A stretch of 62,750 nt of DNA from Micavibrio sp. UBA7689. Lineage in GTDB: Bacteria > Pseudomonadota > Alphaproteobacteria > Micavibrionales > Micavibrionaceae. The first letter of the stretch is position 1. Every line of letters begins with the position of its first letter. The notes below the pieces were generated by a model, which had not been told where the DNA came from, searched no databases, and saw nothing but the letters and a program-made list of their open reading frames with translations. The DNA lies in the NCBI GenBank assembly GCA_002482805.1, contig DLGR01000034.1:23894-86643 (forward strand), in the 5' to 3' direction. Of the stretch, positions 36,560 through 44,909 are shown piece by piece. The translations under genes were made by a program, and so were the position numbers.

Positions 36560-36604
36560 GGTTTTTCTTCCTTCCAATTCTAAATATCATTATAGATAGT
36601 TATT

Positions 36605-37831
36605 ATGCCAGAAGAACTTATCAATGCCGATGTGATTATCTCGGGTGCGGGTCCCGCAGGGCTTACGCTCTCGCTTCTTTTGGCGCGGGCGGGATTTTCG
36701 GTTGTTTTGATAGACCCCGAAATACCAAAAACGGATGACAAACCCTCAGGGCGCACCGCCGCTCTTTTGAATTCCTCCATTAATGTTTTGAAAACCGCGG
36801 GCATTTGGGAAAAAGTGCAATCGATCGGCACGCCGCTCAAAATCATGAAAATCATAGATGACTCCGCGGGTTTGGAAAACCAGATCACCGTGGCTTTTGA
36901 GGCATCCGATGTGGGGTTCGAAGCGTTCGGATACAACATACCCAATTCGCTATTGAAAAAAGCGTTGCTCGAAAATGTAAAGACGACGAAAAACCTTACC
37001 CATCTCTGCCCGCAAAAACTGGTAAGCTATGAAATCAATGGCACCTACGTGAAGGCGCGAACCGAAAACGGGCAAAAAATTATGGCTTCCGTCATCATCG
37101 GCACGGATGGCCGTAATTCCTTGGTCCGTAAAGTAGCCGATATCGATTGCACCATCCGCGATTACGGCCAGATAGCAATGACGTGCCTTATATCCCACAC
37201 CAAGCCGCACAACTTTACCTCCACCGAACTGCACCGTTCGGGCGGGCCGTTTACGTTTGTACCGATGCCGCAAAATCAATCCTCCGTCGTCTGGGTGGAA
37301 AAGACAGAGGATGCGAAGAAATACCTTGCGATGAAAAAACCAGAATACGAACGAGCCATACAAGACCGCACTTGCGGATTTTTGGGTACCGTCAAACTGG
37401 AATCCAATCCCGAAAGCTGGCCGTTGATGTATCTTGATGCGAAAGGCTTGATCGGGGAGCGTTCCGCCCTCGCAGCCGAAGCAGCGCATGTGATGTCACC
37501 TATAGGCGCACAGGGTCTGAATTTGTCGCTTCGCGATGTCGCCACGCTTGCAGAAGTTTTGACCGATGCCGCGCGGCTGGGCGAAGACATTGGCTCCAAA
37601 TCAGTGCTCGCAAGGTATGAACGCCGCCGCATGGTCGATATCAAATCCCATGTTACGGGTATCGACGGATTGAACCGCGCCGTGGCGAACGACAAAGGTT
37701 TTGTAAACGATCTGCGCCGTTTAGGATTGAAGGGTTTGCAAAACGTTCCCGCGCTTAAGAATTTCGCCATGACGCAAGGATTGGTGCCCTCCATGGATGA
37801 AGGCCGTATCCTTACTTCCGCCACACTTTAG
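36605..37831 (+). CDS. UbiH/COQ6-family FAD monooxygenase
   Basis: A 408-residue flavoprotein hydroxylase of the UbiH/UbiF/COQ6 family, expected to hydroxylate the ubiquinone ring. The Rossmann motif is DVIISGAGPAGLTLSLLLAR, GTDGRNSLVR is the mid-domain FAD/NADH block, and EAAHVMSPIGAQGLNLSLRD is the second FAD motif. The Glu before AAH instead of GDAAH is, from memory, usual in alphaproteobacterial members. Which ring position it hydroxylates cannot be told from sequence. It ends with a four-nt tail overlap with comF. Confidence 0.92.
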   Translation: MPEELINADVIISGAGPAGLTLSLLLARAGFSVVLIDPEIPKTDDKPSGRTAALLNSSINVLKTAGIWEKVQSIGTPLKIMKIIDDSAGLENQITVAFEASDVGFEAFGYNIPNSLLKKALLENVKTTKNLTHLCPQKLVSYEINGTYVKARTENGQKIMASVIIGTDGRNSLVRKVADIDCTIRDYGQIAMTCLISHTKPHNFTSTELHRSGGPFTFVPMPQNQSSVVWVEKTEDAKKYLAMKKPEYERAIQDRTCGFLGTVKLESNPESWPLMYLDAKGLIGERSALAAEAAHVMSPIGAQGLNLSLRDVATLAEVLTDAARLGEDIGSKSVLARYERRRMVDIKSHVTGIDGLNRAVANDKGFVNDLRRLGLKGLQNVPALKNFAMTQGLVPSMDEGRILTSATL

Positions 37832-38559
37832 AATTTTTCGGGACGCACTACACGGGCAAGCGTCAGAATATGCACTTCCGCAGCGCCCGCCGCTTTCAAT
37901 GCTTTGACGCATTCTTTCACCGTTGCGCCCGTTGTGAACACATCATCAACCAGAACTACTTTAAGGTCCCTTACTTCCCTTCTGGGATTGATGGAAAAGG
38001 CCGCGCGCACGTTTTTTTGTCGCTCGCTCGCGTTCAGATGCCCTTGTGTCGGTGTCGGGCGCGTTCTTAAAAGCGCATCGGCGATAAAATCGATCTTCAT
38101 TTCACGCGCGATCGCGCGCGCCATCAATGCGGCCTGATTATATCGCCTGCGAAGCAATCTCCATCGGTGCAAAGGCACGGGTACAATCATATCCACCTCG
38201 TGCCGCCATAAGTCCGCACCTGCATTTTTAAGCCACGGCACCATAGATACTACCGAATGGGTCTGGTCGCCGTGTTTGAAACCCAGAATGAAATCGCGGG
38301 AGGCATCGTTGTAAACAAGCGCAGAACGTGCGGTTTTGAATTCTGGCGGGTCTGTCAGACACCCGGCACATTGCTGAATACCGCCTTCCGTGACTGCGAA
38401 TTCGAACGGAAAGCCGCAGGACCGGCAGTAAGGCGCGGCGATAAAGGCCAGTTCCTTCCATGCCTGCGCCGTAATCATGCCTTGCGAATCCACGATTTCC
38501 CCGCTGATCGGGCAGCGCGGCGGCAGGACGGCATCAACCAAGGATTTGAAATAATACAT
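37828..38559 (-). CDS. comF: ComF-family phosphoribosyltransferase-fold protein
   Basis: A 243-residue ComF protein, linked to DNA uptake in competent bacteria and of unclear role elsewhere. The N-terminus has zinc-type cysteines (PPRCPISG, YCRSCGFPFE, QQCAGC). The C-terminal half is a type I phosphoribosyltransferase fold with VPVPLHRWRLLRRRYNQA and the PRPP loop VVLVDDVFTTGATV. Its length is normal. It is convergent with the UbiH-type gene. Confidence 0.93.
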   Translation of the reverse strand: MYYFKSLVDAVLPPRCPISGEIVDSQGMITAQAWKELAFIAAPYCRSCGFPFEFAVTEGGIQQCAGCLTDPPEFKTARSALVYNDASRDFILGFKHGDQTHSVVSMVPWLKNAGADLWRHEVDMIVPVPLHRWRLLRRRYNQAALMARAIAREMKIDFIADALLRTRPTPTQGHLNASERQKNVRAAFSINPRREVRDLKVVLVDDVFTTGATVKECVKALKAAGAAEVHILTLARVVRPEKF

Positions 38560-38732
38560 CCCCCGAAGTATATGAAATAAAATAATAAAAGGCTATTGCG
38601 CCGCACTCTTGTTTTCACAAATTTTCTTTACTTTTTGCATAAAGATCACTAGAACCAGAACAATCGGCGGGAATCTATAAAATGATAAGCGATCCTTAAA
38701 TCGCACCCCTGACCCTGTGCAGCTAAGCGGTA

Positions 38733-41183
38733 ATGATGGGCCAGACTTTAAAAAACCAAATTAGAATTATCAGCGGTCCCGATAGCGGCCCGCCTCCTGC
38801 CGTTCAGTCCCGCGAAGATTTAAAAACCGTCGAAGAAGCCATCGCCGAATATAAGGCGCTTTTAAATTCCGTTCCCGAGGCCGTCATACGCAAGGCGTGG
38901 TTCACCATGTCGCACCTCGTTCTACCGCCCGGCTCCAAAATTGTCGATATGGGCTCCTCTGACGGCTCCATGATTTTTGCCATGGCGGTCATGAATCCCG
39001 ATTACAATTTCATCGCAATAGATCAGGACCGCCATTTGATCCGCCAGTCGCGGGATTTGTACAAACTCAAAAATCTTGAATTCACTTGCGGCAACATGAT
39101 GGATGAAAACATTCTTCCTGAAGCGTCCGTCGATGCCATCATCCACTCTTTTGTGCAGCACGAGATTTATACACAGACGGCGTGCAACGAACGCATTGTA
39201 CAAAATATGGTGGAAAATCATTTCCGTTTCCTGAAACCCGAAGGGCTTTTGTTCATACGCGAATTCTCGCTCAAAGAGACCGCCTATGTGTTGCTTGAAT
39301 TCCCCGACGAAAATCGTCAAAAAGGCGAAGGCGTATTTGGTCTTTCCGAACCGGAGCTTTTGATACAGTACTCGGAAAAAGCCCGCCCCCGCGAAGATGA
39401 TTCCCACCGCGGTTTTTATCTCGAAGAACTGCCCCCGCGCTTTCCGCAGACGCGTTTGTTCCGCCTGCCTTATAAATGGGCATATGAATTTCTTCTGCGC
39501 AAAGATGATCGCGAATATTGGGATGAAGAGCTCCACAAGGAATATGCATTTTTGACGGAGCGCGACATGCGCCGCATGTTGAAAGCCATCGATGCCCGCC
39601 TTCTTTATTCCGCCCCGCATTGGGATCAGCAGATTGTGAAAGCGCGGTTCGAGAAAAAATTTAAAATGTTCGATGAATTAGGCAATCCTATGGGTAATCC
39701 GCCCACCAGCTTTGTGACCTTGGCGCAAAAGGTGGGTGAACGCAGATCGTTGATCTTGTCCGAACGCAAACCTTCGCGCACGCCCACCAAAAACCTGCGC
39801 ATTACCGCGATGCGCGATGATACGAACGGGCGCATTCAGGATGTTGTCTGCCGCGATCAGGAAATAGTCGAGTTAATTCCTTACCGCATTGAGAACAACA
39901 AGCTTTCCATCTTTATCCATGACGGCCTGCCCCGCGCGCTTGTCAACACCGTGCCGCGCCATGGCCCGAATATCGACGGCAAACGCTGGTCCGGTCATAT
40001 GACCGAGGCAGTTTCCATTCCGTTGGAAGTATTCAACGCCATCAAACCGGGCGACACCAAATCCACGTTCAATTTCGCCAAGGATTTTTTGGGCCTTAGG
40101 ATCACGCCCGGACGAGATATCGAAGACGGTCCCGGATTTTATCCCGCACCTGATCACATCGATGAACGCATTCAAACCAAATATCTGCAGGTTCAAGCTC
40201 CGGAAGGACCGATAACGCCGCGGCATATATTGTCCGAGATCAGCGGATTCTCCACGCAAGGTAAAATTCGTGAAGTGGATGCCCAGCGTATTTTGAACGC
40301 TATCGGTGTCGGTTTGATACCCAGCAGCCGCCTGGAAATTCAAATACTCGCCCTGTATGAAAAACTGGATATGCCTTACGAAGCATGGGCCGATTGCCCG
40401 CTCTCCATCAAAACGGAAGAGCCAGAAGTCACCACGCGTATGCAAGAACTGGTTGACAAGATGGCGCAACACGATCACCGCTTCCGTGAAATACGTGGCA
40501 CTGGCGGGCAAATGCGCACATCCCATTCTATTTTCGTGGATGAAGGACAAATCAAGGGCGGCATCACGGGGCTTGCCTCGCGCGAGATCGAATTCATGCT
40601 GCAGGAAGACAAATCCCAGAACACGGCCGTTATCCTTCCGCTCACACGCGGGCTGAACGGTGAGGTCATGGCCGGCATTATCGAAGATTATCTGCCCGTG
40701 CCGCAGCGGTATCAAGGCAACGGTTATATTATCAGCTGCCCAAGTTTTACATTGCCCAAGGAAATCACGAATTTCGAACTTGCGCGCAAATATATCGCAG
40801 AAAAATTCGAAGTGAATATCGATTGCGTGTCCCGCATGGGTGAAAGTTACTTCTCCCATATCGGCATCACGCCACAGCGTATATATCCTTTTGCGGTTTC
40901 AACGGCAGGCACAAAAGGATGGCGCAAAGTCGGGCGCGGACACGGCACGACGTCCTACACGCCGCTCAAGAATGTCTGGAAGCTTTTGTACAATGACACC
41001 TATGACAGCTTTATGAAGGTTGCCGCCTATGCGATGAAAGCAACCACAGGTTCGAACTCCGATCTTTCACCGTCTGCTTCGTTCGAACGTAAGTTAGCCG
41101 ACATCAAGGCCGTGCCGATCGGCATGAAATCCAGCGGGATTTCCTCCATCGCCCCTGCCAACACTTTCGACCGGGATCATTAA
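38733..41183 (+). CDS. SAM methyltransferase fused to two Nudix-like domains
   Basis: An 816-residue protein of unknown function. Residues 40-260 form a class I methyltransferase (KIVDMGSSDGSMIFAMA near 68-84, FIAIDQD, then DAIIHSFVQHEI and FLKPEGLLFIREF). Residues about 345-495 read as a Nudix-type fold without the catalytic Nudix box, ending in FYPAPDHIDERIQTKYLQV. Residues about 600-765 repeat the pattern: FELARKYIAEKFEV where the Nudix helix would be and SHIGITPQRIYPF near its end. Both seem to lack the EExGU active-site residues. The Nudix reading is inference from pattern. The NDUFAF5-like gene follows after three nt. Confidence 0.8.
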   Translation: MMGQTLKNQIRIISGPDSGPPPAVQSREDLKTVEEAIAEYKALLNSVPEAVIRKAWFTMSHLVLPPGSKIVDMGSSDGSMIFAMAVMNPDYNFIAIDQDRHLIRQSRDLYKLKNLEFTCGNMMDENILPEASVDAIIHSFVQHEIYTQTACNERIVQNMVENHFRFLKPEGLLFIREFSLKETAYVLLEFPDENRQKGEGVFGLSEPELLIQYSEKARPREDDSHRGFYLEELPPRFPQTRLFRLPYKWAYEFLLRKDDREYWDEELHKEYAFLTERDMRRMLKAIDARLLYSAPHWDQQIVKARFEKKFKMFDELGNPMGNPPTSFVTLAQKVGERRSLILSERKPSRTPTKNLRITAMRDDTNGRIQDVVCRDQEIVELIPYRIENNKLSIFIHDGLPRALVNTVPRHGPNIDGKRWSGHMTEAVSIPLEVFNAIKPGDTKSTFNFAKDFLGLRITPGRDIEDGPGFYPAPDHIDERIQTKYLQVQAPEGPITPRHILSEISGFSTQGKIREVDAQRILNAIGVGLIPSSRLEIQILALYEKLDMPYEAWADCPLSIKTEEPEVTTRMQELVDKMAQHDHRFREIRGTGGQMRTSHSIFVDEGQIKGGITGLASREIEFMLQEDKSQNTAVILPLTRGLNGEVMAGIIEDYLPVPQRYQGNGYIISCPSFTLPKEITNFELARKYIAEKFEVNIDCVSRMGESYFSHIGITPQRIYPFAVSTAGTKGWRKVGRGHGTTSYTPLKNVWKLLYNDTYDSFMKVAAYAMKATTGSNSDLSPSASFERKLADIKAVPIGMKSSGISSIAPANTFDRDH

Positions 41184-41186
41184 ACC

Positions 41187-42041
41187 ATGATTGCCGTGTT
41201 CGACCGCCAACAAGTGAAGCGTCAGCGCCTTCGCTGCGCCCAGCGTTTTATGAATCATGCATTTTTGTTCGACTGGACCATGAAACAACTGGAAGACCGC
41301 ATGGATGTGGTGCGTCGTAATTTTGAGACTTGCGTACAACTTGGCGCACGCGGGCGTAATTTTGCATCAAAACAGGCTGAACATGTCATCACGGCGGATT
41401 CCCTAAACGCCGACGTCATTTGCGACGAAGAATTCTTTCCGTTCAAAGACAAATCCATTGATTTGATCGTTTCTCCCCTTTCATTGCACACCGTGAACGA
41501 TCTCCCAGGTGCATTGATCCAGATCAACCGCGCCTTGAGACCGGATGGATTGTTCATGGGCGCAATGCTGGGCGGTGAAACATTGTATGAACTGCGTGCG
41601 TGTCTCGCCGATGCGGAATTGGAATTATCGGGAGGTGTTACGCCGCGCATTGCCCCCTTCGCCGATAAGCCTCAAGCGGGTGCCTTGCTCCAACGTGCGG
41701 GTTTCGCCCTGCCCGTGATAGATTCCGAAATTGTTACCGTGACGTATGAATCCATTTTCCCGCTGATGCACGATCTGCGCTTTATGGGCGAAGGCAACGC
41801 GATTGCGGAGCGGTCGAAGAATTTCACACGCCGCACGCTCTTCTTACGCGCGGGAGAAATCTATAAGAATAAATTTGCCGATTCAGACGGGCGTATTCGC
41901 GCCAGTTTCGAAATCATCTTCCTTTTAGGATGGGCTGCCCATGAAACACAACAACAGCCACTGAAAAGAGGCTCGGCAACCGCGCGATTGGCAGATATAC
42001 TCGGCACACAGGAAATCGGTACCGGAGAAAAGCCCCATTGA
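41187..42041 (+). CDS. NDUFAF5-like SAM-dependent methyltransferase-fold protein
   Basis: A 284-residue class I methyltransferase-fold protein close to the BioC/NDUFAF5 group. Human NDUFAF5 hydroxylates an arginine of a complex I subunit, so a complex I assembly role is a reasonable guess. Visible are LIVSPLSLHTVNDLPGALIQ, LRPDGLFMGAMLGGETLYEL and FEIIFLLGWAAHE, blocks shared by this group. It starts three nt after the upstream fusion protein gene and its stop overlaps the gloB start, so the three appear to form one operon. Confidence 0.87.
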   Translation: MIAVFDRQQVKRQRLRCAQRFMNHAFLFDWTMKQLEDRMDVVRRNFETCVQLGARGRNFASKQAEHVITADSLNADVICDEEFFPFKDKSIDLIVSPLSLHTVNDLPGALIQINRALRPDGLFMGAMLGGETLYELRACLADAELELSGGVTPRIAPFADKPQAGALLQRAGFALPVIDSEIVTVTYESIFPLMHDLRFMGEGNAIAERSKNFTRRTLFLRAGEIYKNKFADSDGRIRASFEIIFLLGWAAHETQQQPLKRGSATARLADILGTQEIGTGEKPH

Positions 42042-42760
42042 CCCCCGTCATTCACATAGTCCCTATCTTACGCGATAATTTCTGCTTTCTGATCGAAGGC
42101 GCGGATAAGGCATGCTTGATCATTGATCCGGGTCAGGTCGTGCCCGTCGAATCTTATATAAAAACGCACGGTCTTCACCCCGCCATGATATTGAACACGC
42201 ATCACCATGCCGACCATGTCGCGGGCAATGCGGACCTAAAGGCGCGCTATAACATTCCCATCATCGGACCTGCCGCGGAATCCACTAAGATCCCCGCGCT
42301 CACAAAAGGCGTGAAAGAAGGAGATGTAATCGAAGAAGCAGGCATTCAACTTTCCATCATCGAAACACCGGGTCACACGAACGGGCATGTTTCCTTTTAC
42401 TGTGCACAGGCAAACGCGCTGTTTTGCGGTGACACGCTTTTTTCCATGGGCTGTGGACGTTTGATCGAAGGCAATGCCGAAATACTGTATAATGCATTAA
42501 AGAAAATAAAATCGCTTCCGCCACAGACGCTCATTTATTGTGGTCATGAATACACCGAGGCAAACGGGAAATTTGCCTTGGCCGTCGATCCACAAAATCC
42601 CGACATTCCCAAGCGTATGAAAGAAGTTGCAACCTATTTGAGCAACAGTATGCCGACCATTCCCGTGACCCTGGAAACCGAGATGAAAACCAATCCCTTC
42701 CTGCGAGCCATTAATCTGCGTGTTTTTACAGAGCTCCGGGCACAAAAGGATCACTTCTAA
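42038..42760 (+). CDS. gloB: Hydroxyacylglutathione hydrolase (glyoxalase II)
   Basis: A 240-residue metallo-beta-lactamase-fold enzyme that hydrolyses S-lactoylglutathione in methylglyoxal detoxification. Metal ligands are in THHHADH (His55, His57, Asp59, His60), TPGHTNGH, FCGDTLF and CGHEYT. The C-terminal part LRAINLRVF matches the glutathione-binding end of the family. The start appears to be TTG at 42038, overlapping the upstream stop; no ATG lies near. A strong terminator follows. Confidence 0.94.
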   Translation: MTPVIHIVPILRDNFCFLIEGADKACLIIDPGQVVPVESYIKTHGLHPAMILNTHHHADHVAGNADLKARYNIPIIGPAAESTKIPALTKGVKEGDVIEEAGIQLSIIETPGHTNGHVSFYCAQANALFCGDTLFSMGCGRLIEGNAEILYNALKKIKSLPPQTLIYCGHEYTEANGKFALAVDPQNPDIPKRMKEVATYLSNSMPTIPVTLETEMKTNPFLRAINLRVFTELRAQKDHF

Positions 42761-42763
42761 AAG

Positions 42764-42787
42764 AAAAGGCCCCGATCGGGGCCTTTT
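42764..42787. terminator. Bidirectional rho-independent terminator
   Basis: AAAAGGCCCC and GGGGCCTTTT form a perfect 10-bp stem with a 4-nt loop. It sits four nt after gloB and just before the stop of the convergent gene at 42791, and can serve both. Confidence 0.92.
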
Positions 42788-42790
42788 GCA

Positions 42791-43243
42791 TCATTGGGGT
42801 TGGTTGTCGGAATTGTTGTTTCCGCCACCACCGCCGCCTCCGCCACCTTGACGGTGCATCGGTCGACGATCGCGACCGCCATGACGCTGGCCACCACCGC
42901 CTTGACGACGTGGTTGCTCTCCATTACCTGCGTTGGACATCGGCTGTGTATCATTGCCGTCATCAAAATTTTCATTGCCGTTGAATTCGGCTTCATCACC
43001 CGCTTCACCCGGGCGCTTACGTTGCGATCTGTGCGGAGGAATCGGAATCGGGCGGGAACCAAGACGATCGCGTTCGGAAATGGCAATTTCGATTTCAACA
43101 CGCGAAATCACTTTGCGCACTTCATGCATCGCTTCCATCAGTTGTTCACGGGATTCCAGATTTTTGCTGGCCTTAACCCATTCTTCAAAACTCTTGATAC
43201 AGGCGTCTGTGCTTTCGCGCAGTCTTTTCTCAATCTCATCCAT
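42791..43243 (-). CDS. Hypothetical protein with helical head and Gly/Arg-rich tail
   Basis: A 150-residue predicted cytoplasmic protein. Residues 1-60 are helical (DACIKSFEEWVKASKNLESR then EQLMEAMHEVRKVISRVEIE). The rest is disordered: basic-proline (RPIPIPPHRSQRKRP), Asn/Asp-rich, then RRQGGGGQRHGGRDRRP and a run of Gly. RGG-type tails often bind RNA, but this is inference. I do not recognise the family. It shares a terminator with gloB. Confidence 0.75.
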   Translation of the reverse strand: MDEIEKRLRESTDACIKSFEEWVKASKNLESREQLMEAMHEVRKVISRVEIEIAISERDRLGSRPIPIPPHRSQRKRPGEAGDEAEFNGNENFDDGNDTQPMSNAGNGEQPRRQGGGGQRHGGRDRRPMHRQGGGGGGGGGNNNSDNQPQ

Positions 43244-43323
43244 AACGGGGCCTTTTCCTTATCCAAAAAACGAAGGCATACCTTACCCCCGTGTGGTGGG
43301 CATGGCAAGGTTATATAAGCGTT

Positions 43324-43512
43324 CTAGGATTTGGTTTTGAAGAAGGAAGAGGCCGCATTTGCATAGGCCTTTTTCTTAGCGATTTCGGCCTCTGTGCGAA
43401 CGATTTCCGCCTTCATTTCCTCGACATATACGGTTAGCTCGTCGACCGACATCGGCTCGAGATTCCGGAGTTTCGGGGTCTTTTTTTGCGGTTCCAGTTC
43501 TGGGTCAAACAT
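43324..43512 (-). CDS. DUF1192 family small protein
   Basis: A 62-residue protein with the alphaproteobacterial DUF1192 pattern: MFDPELEPQKK, then LEPMSVDELTVYVEEMKAEI and a coiled-coil helix rich in Glu/Ala/Lys, ending AASSFFK. AGGA lies about eight nt before the ATG at 43512. The function is unknown. It is divergent from the TrcR-type regulator. Confidence 0.85.
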   Translation of the reverse strand: MFDPELEPQKKTPKLRNLEPMSVDELTVYVEEMKAEIVRTEAEIAKKKAYANAASSFFKTKS

Positions 43513-43686
43513 GGAAAATCCTAACAAAAACGGCCCCTTGACCGCAAGCAAAAGAAAATGCCTTGCTTTTGGCTTGTGGGGCGGTATATTTCCGCCATTC
43601 CCCGACATTGTTAATGTCAAAAAGGTCGAAACGGATGGGGCGTTTCGGCAATGAAAACCTATGTCTTGAAGACAGGAGATAAGATT

Positions 43687-44385
43687 ATGAGCAAACCTCA
43701 GGATGCACCCAAGCTTTTGATGCCAAAGGCCACCGCCGTATGGTTTATCGACAACACCGCACTTGATTTCGAACAGATTGCGGATTTTACCGGCCTTCAT
43801 ACGATTGAAGTTCAAGCCCTCGCCGATGAAGAAGTCGGACGCGGCATTGTCGGACGCGACCCCGTGAAGAACAATGAGCTAGCTCAGGAAGAACTGGATA
43901 AGGCGATCAAGGATCCTTCCTACAAAATGAAAATCCTGCGCGTCCGCACCGACCTGCCCACCGTCAAAGTTCGCGCCAAAGGCCCGAAATACACACCGGT
44001 TTCCAAGCGCACGGATAAGCCCGATGCGATCGCTTGGATCATCAAGAACCATCCCGAAGTTTCCGATGCGCAAATCTGCAAACTGGTAGGCACGACCAAG
44101 CCGACCATCCAATCGGTACGCGACCGTTCGCACCCGAATTCCGCGAACATCAAACCGCGTCACCCTGCCGAGCTCGGCCTGTGTACCTATCAGGAACTCG
44201 AGAAATCATCTGAAAAAGGCCTGCGCGCGCAAGGTAAAGACCCTGCAGCCGTAAAAGCCGAGCGTTTGGCCGCACAAACCGCCAAACAAGAGCCGGAAAG
44301 AGAAGAAAACCCCAAAGAAGGTATCTTCAGCGGTTTCGATTTCTCGAATTTCATGTCCAACATGAACAAAGAGAACAAAGGCTAA
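43687..44385 (+). CDS. trcR: TrcR-type cell cycle regulator (DUF1013)
   Basis: A 232-residue DUF1013 protein; in alphaproteobacteria this family is described as the cell cycle transcriptional regulator TrcR. The start at 43687 (MSKPQDAPKLLMPKATAVWF) follows AGGAG at eight nt. Conserved blocks are VWFIDNTALDFEQIADFTGL, a sigma-region-like helical part, and AIAWIIKNHPEVSDAQICKL followed by VGTTKPTIQSVRDRSH, which looks like a helix-turn-helix. The C-terminus is charged. A terminator follows. Confidence 0.9.
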   Translation: MSKPQDAPKLLMPKATAVWFIDNTALDFEQIADFTGLHTIEVQALADEEVGRGIVGRDPVKNNELAQEELDKAIKDPSYKMKILRVRTDLPTVKVRAKGPKYTPVSKRTDKPDAIAWIIKNHPEVSDAQICKLVGTTKPTIQSVRDRSHPNSANIKPRHPAELGLCTYQELEKSSEKGLRAQGKDPAAVKAERLAAQTAKQEPEREENPKEGIFSGFDFSNFMSNMNKENKG

Positions 44386-44407
44386 AAATTTTTAGAGACC
44401 ATAAAAG

Positions 44408-44437
44408 AAGCGGCTCCTGTAAAGGGGCCGCTTTTTT
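44408..44437 (+). terminator. Rho-independent terminator after trcR
   Basis: AAGCGGCTCC and GGGGCCGCTT pair (one wobble) around a short loop and run into six T residues, 23 nt after the trcR stop. Confidence 0.9.
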
Positions 44438-44465
44438 CATCCTAGGAAAGGATAACAGGGACTGC

Positions 44466-44639
44466 CTAAGTGGCAATTCCTTCAATTTCTTCTTTCAGAT
44501 GCAGTCTCTGGCGCTTCAGAGCGCTCAGATACCAATCGCTGGATCCGGGTTTACCCTGTTCTGTTTCTATTTTGTGCGATAAGGCTGTGTGTCTCGTCTT
44601 CAAAGCTTCCAAGCGTGACACGGATGCGGTTTGAGGCAT
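44466..44639 (-). CDS. DUF465 (YdcH-like) small protein
   Basis: A 57-residue protein of the DUF465/YdcH type: a helical hairpin with SRLEALKTRHTALSHKIETE and LKRQRLHLKEEIEGI. The start at 44639 (MPQTASVSRL) follows AAAGGAGA. The function of the family is unknown. It is convergent with trcR, and a CtrA-like TTAA-N7-TTAA site lies 26 nt upstream of its start. Confidence 0.83.
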   Translation of the reverse strand: MPQTASVSRLEALKTRHTALSHKIETEQGKPGSSDWYLSALKRQRLHLKEEIEGIAT

Positions 44640-44664
44640 GTGATCTCCTTTCGTCAAAAGTTGT

Positions 44665-44679
44665 TTAATTTTTCGTTAA
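44665..44679. promoter_or_regulatory. Possible CtrA-binding site
   Basis: TTAA-TTTTTCG-TTAA matches the CtrA consensus TTAA-N7-TTAA exactly. It lies 26 nt upstream of the DUF465 gene in an AT-rich 270-bp gap, so chance is possible. Confidence 0.4.
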
Positions 44680-44838
44680 TATAAAATTATAAGCACAGGA
44701 CAGAGGATTACGCAAAGCTTTCATATTTTGTATTTTTATTAGGCTTTTTGTATCAAGAACGTGGCTGAAGATGTTTCAATCGATTCAGTGCGTTCACACC
44801 CATCTGCGAGAATGCTTATATTCCCACCTCATCTTTTA

Positions 44839-44874
44839 AATTTAACATAAACAAAATTAACAGGATGTTAAATT
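44839..44874. repeat. 10-bp inverted repeat downstream of the ALDH gene
   Basis: AATTTAACAT (44839-44848) and ATGTTAAATT (44865-44874) form a perfect inverted repeat with a 16-nt spacer, 35 nt past the aldehyde dehydrogenase stop. It is AT-only apart from two GC pairs, so a protein-binding site is more likely than a terminator. Confidence 0.5.
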
Positions 44875-44909
44875 CGAGAGAATCGGCACATTGGGATCAG
44901 GCGTGGTGA

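Noticed and set aside
37470..37530. Glu instead of Gly-Asp in the second FAD motif of the UbiH-type enzyme
   Set aside because: This form is common in alphaproteobacterial UbiH/COQ6 relatives and is probably functional.
39873..40859. A 328-codon minus-strand frame
   Set aside because: It is a shadow of the methyltransferase/Nudix-like fusion gene and has no protein-like motifs.
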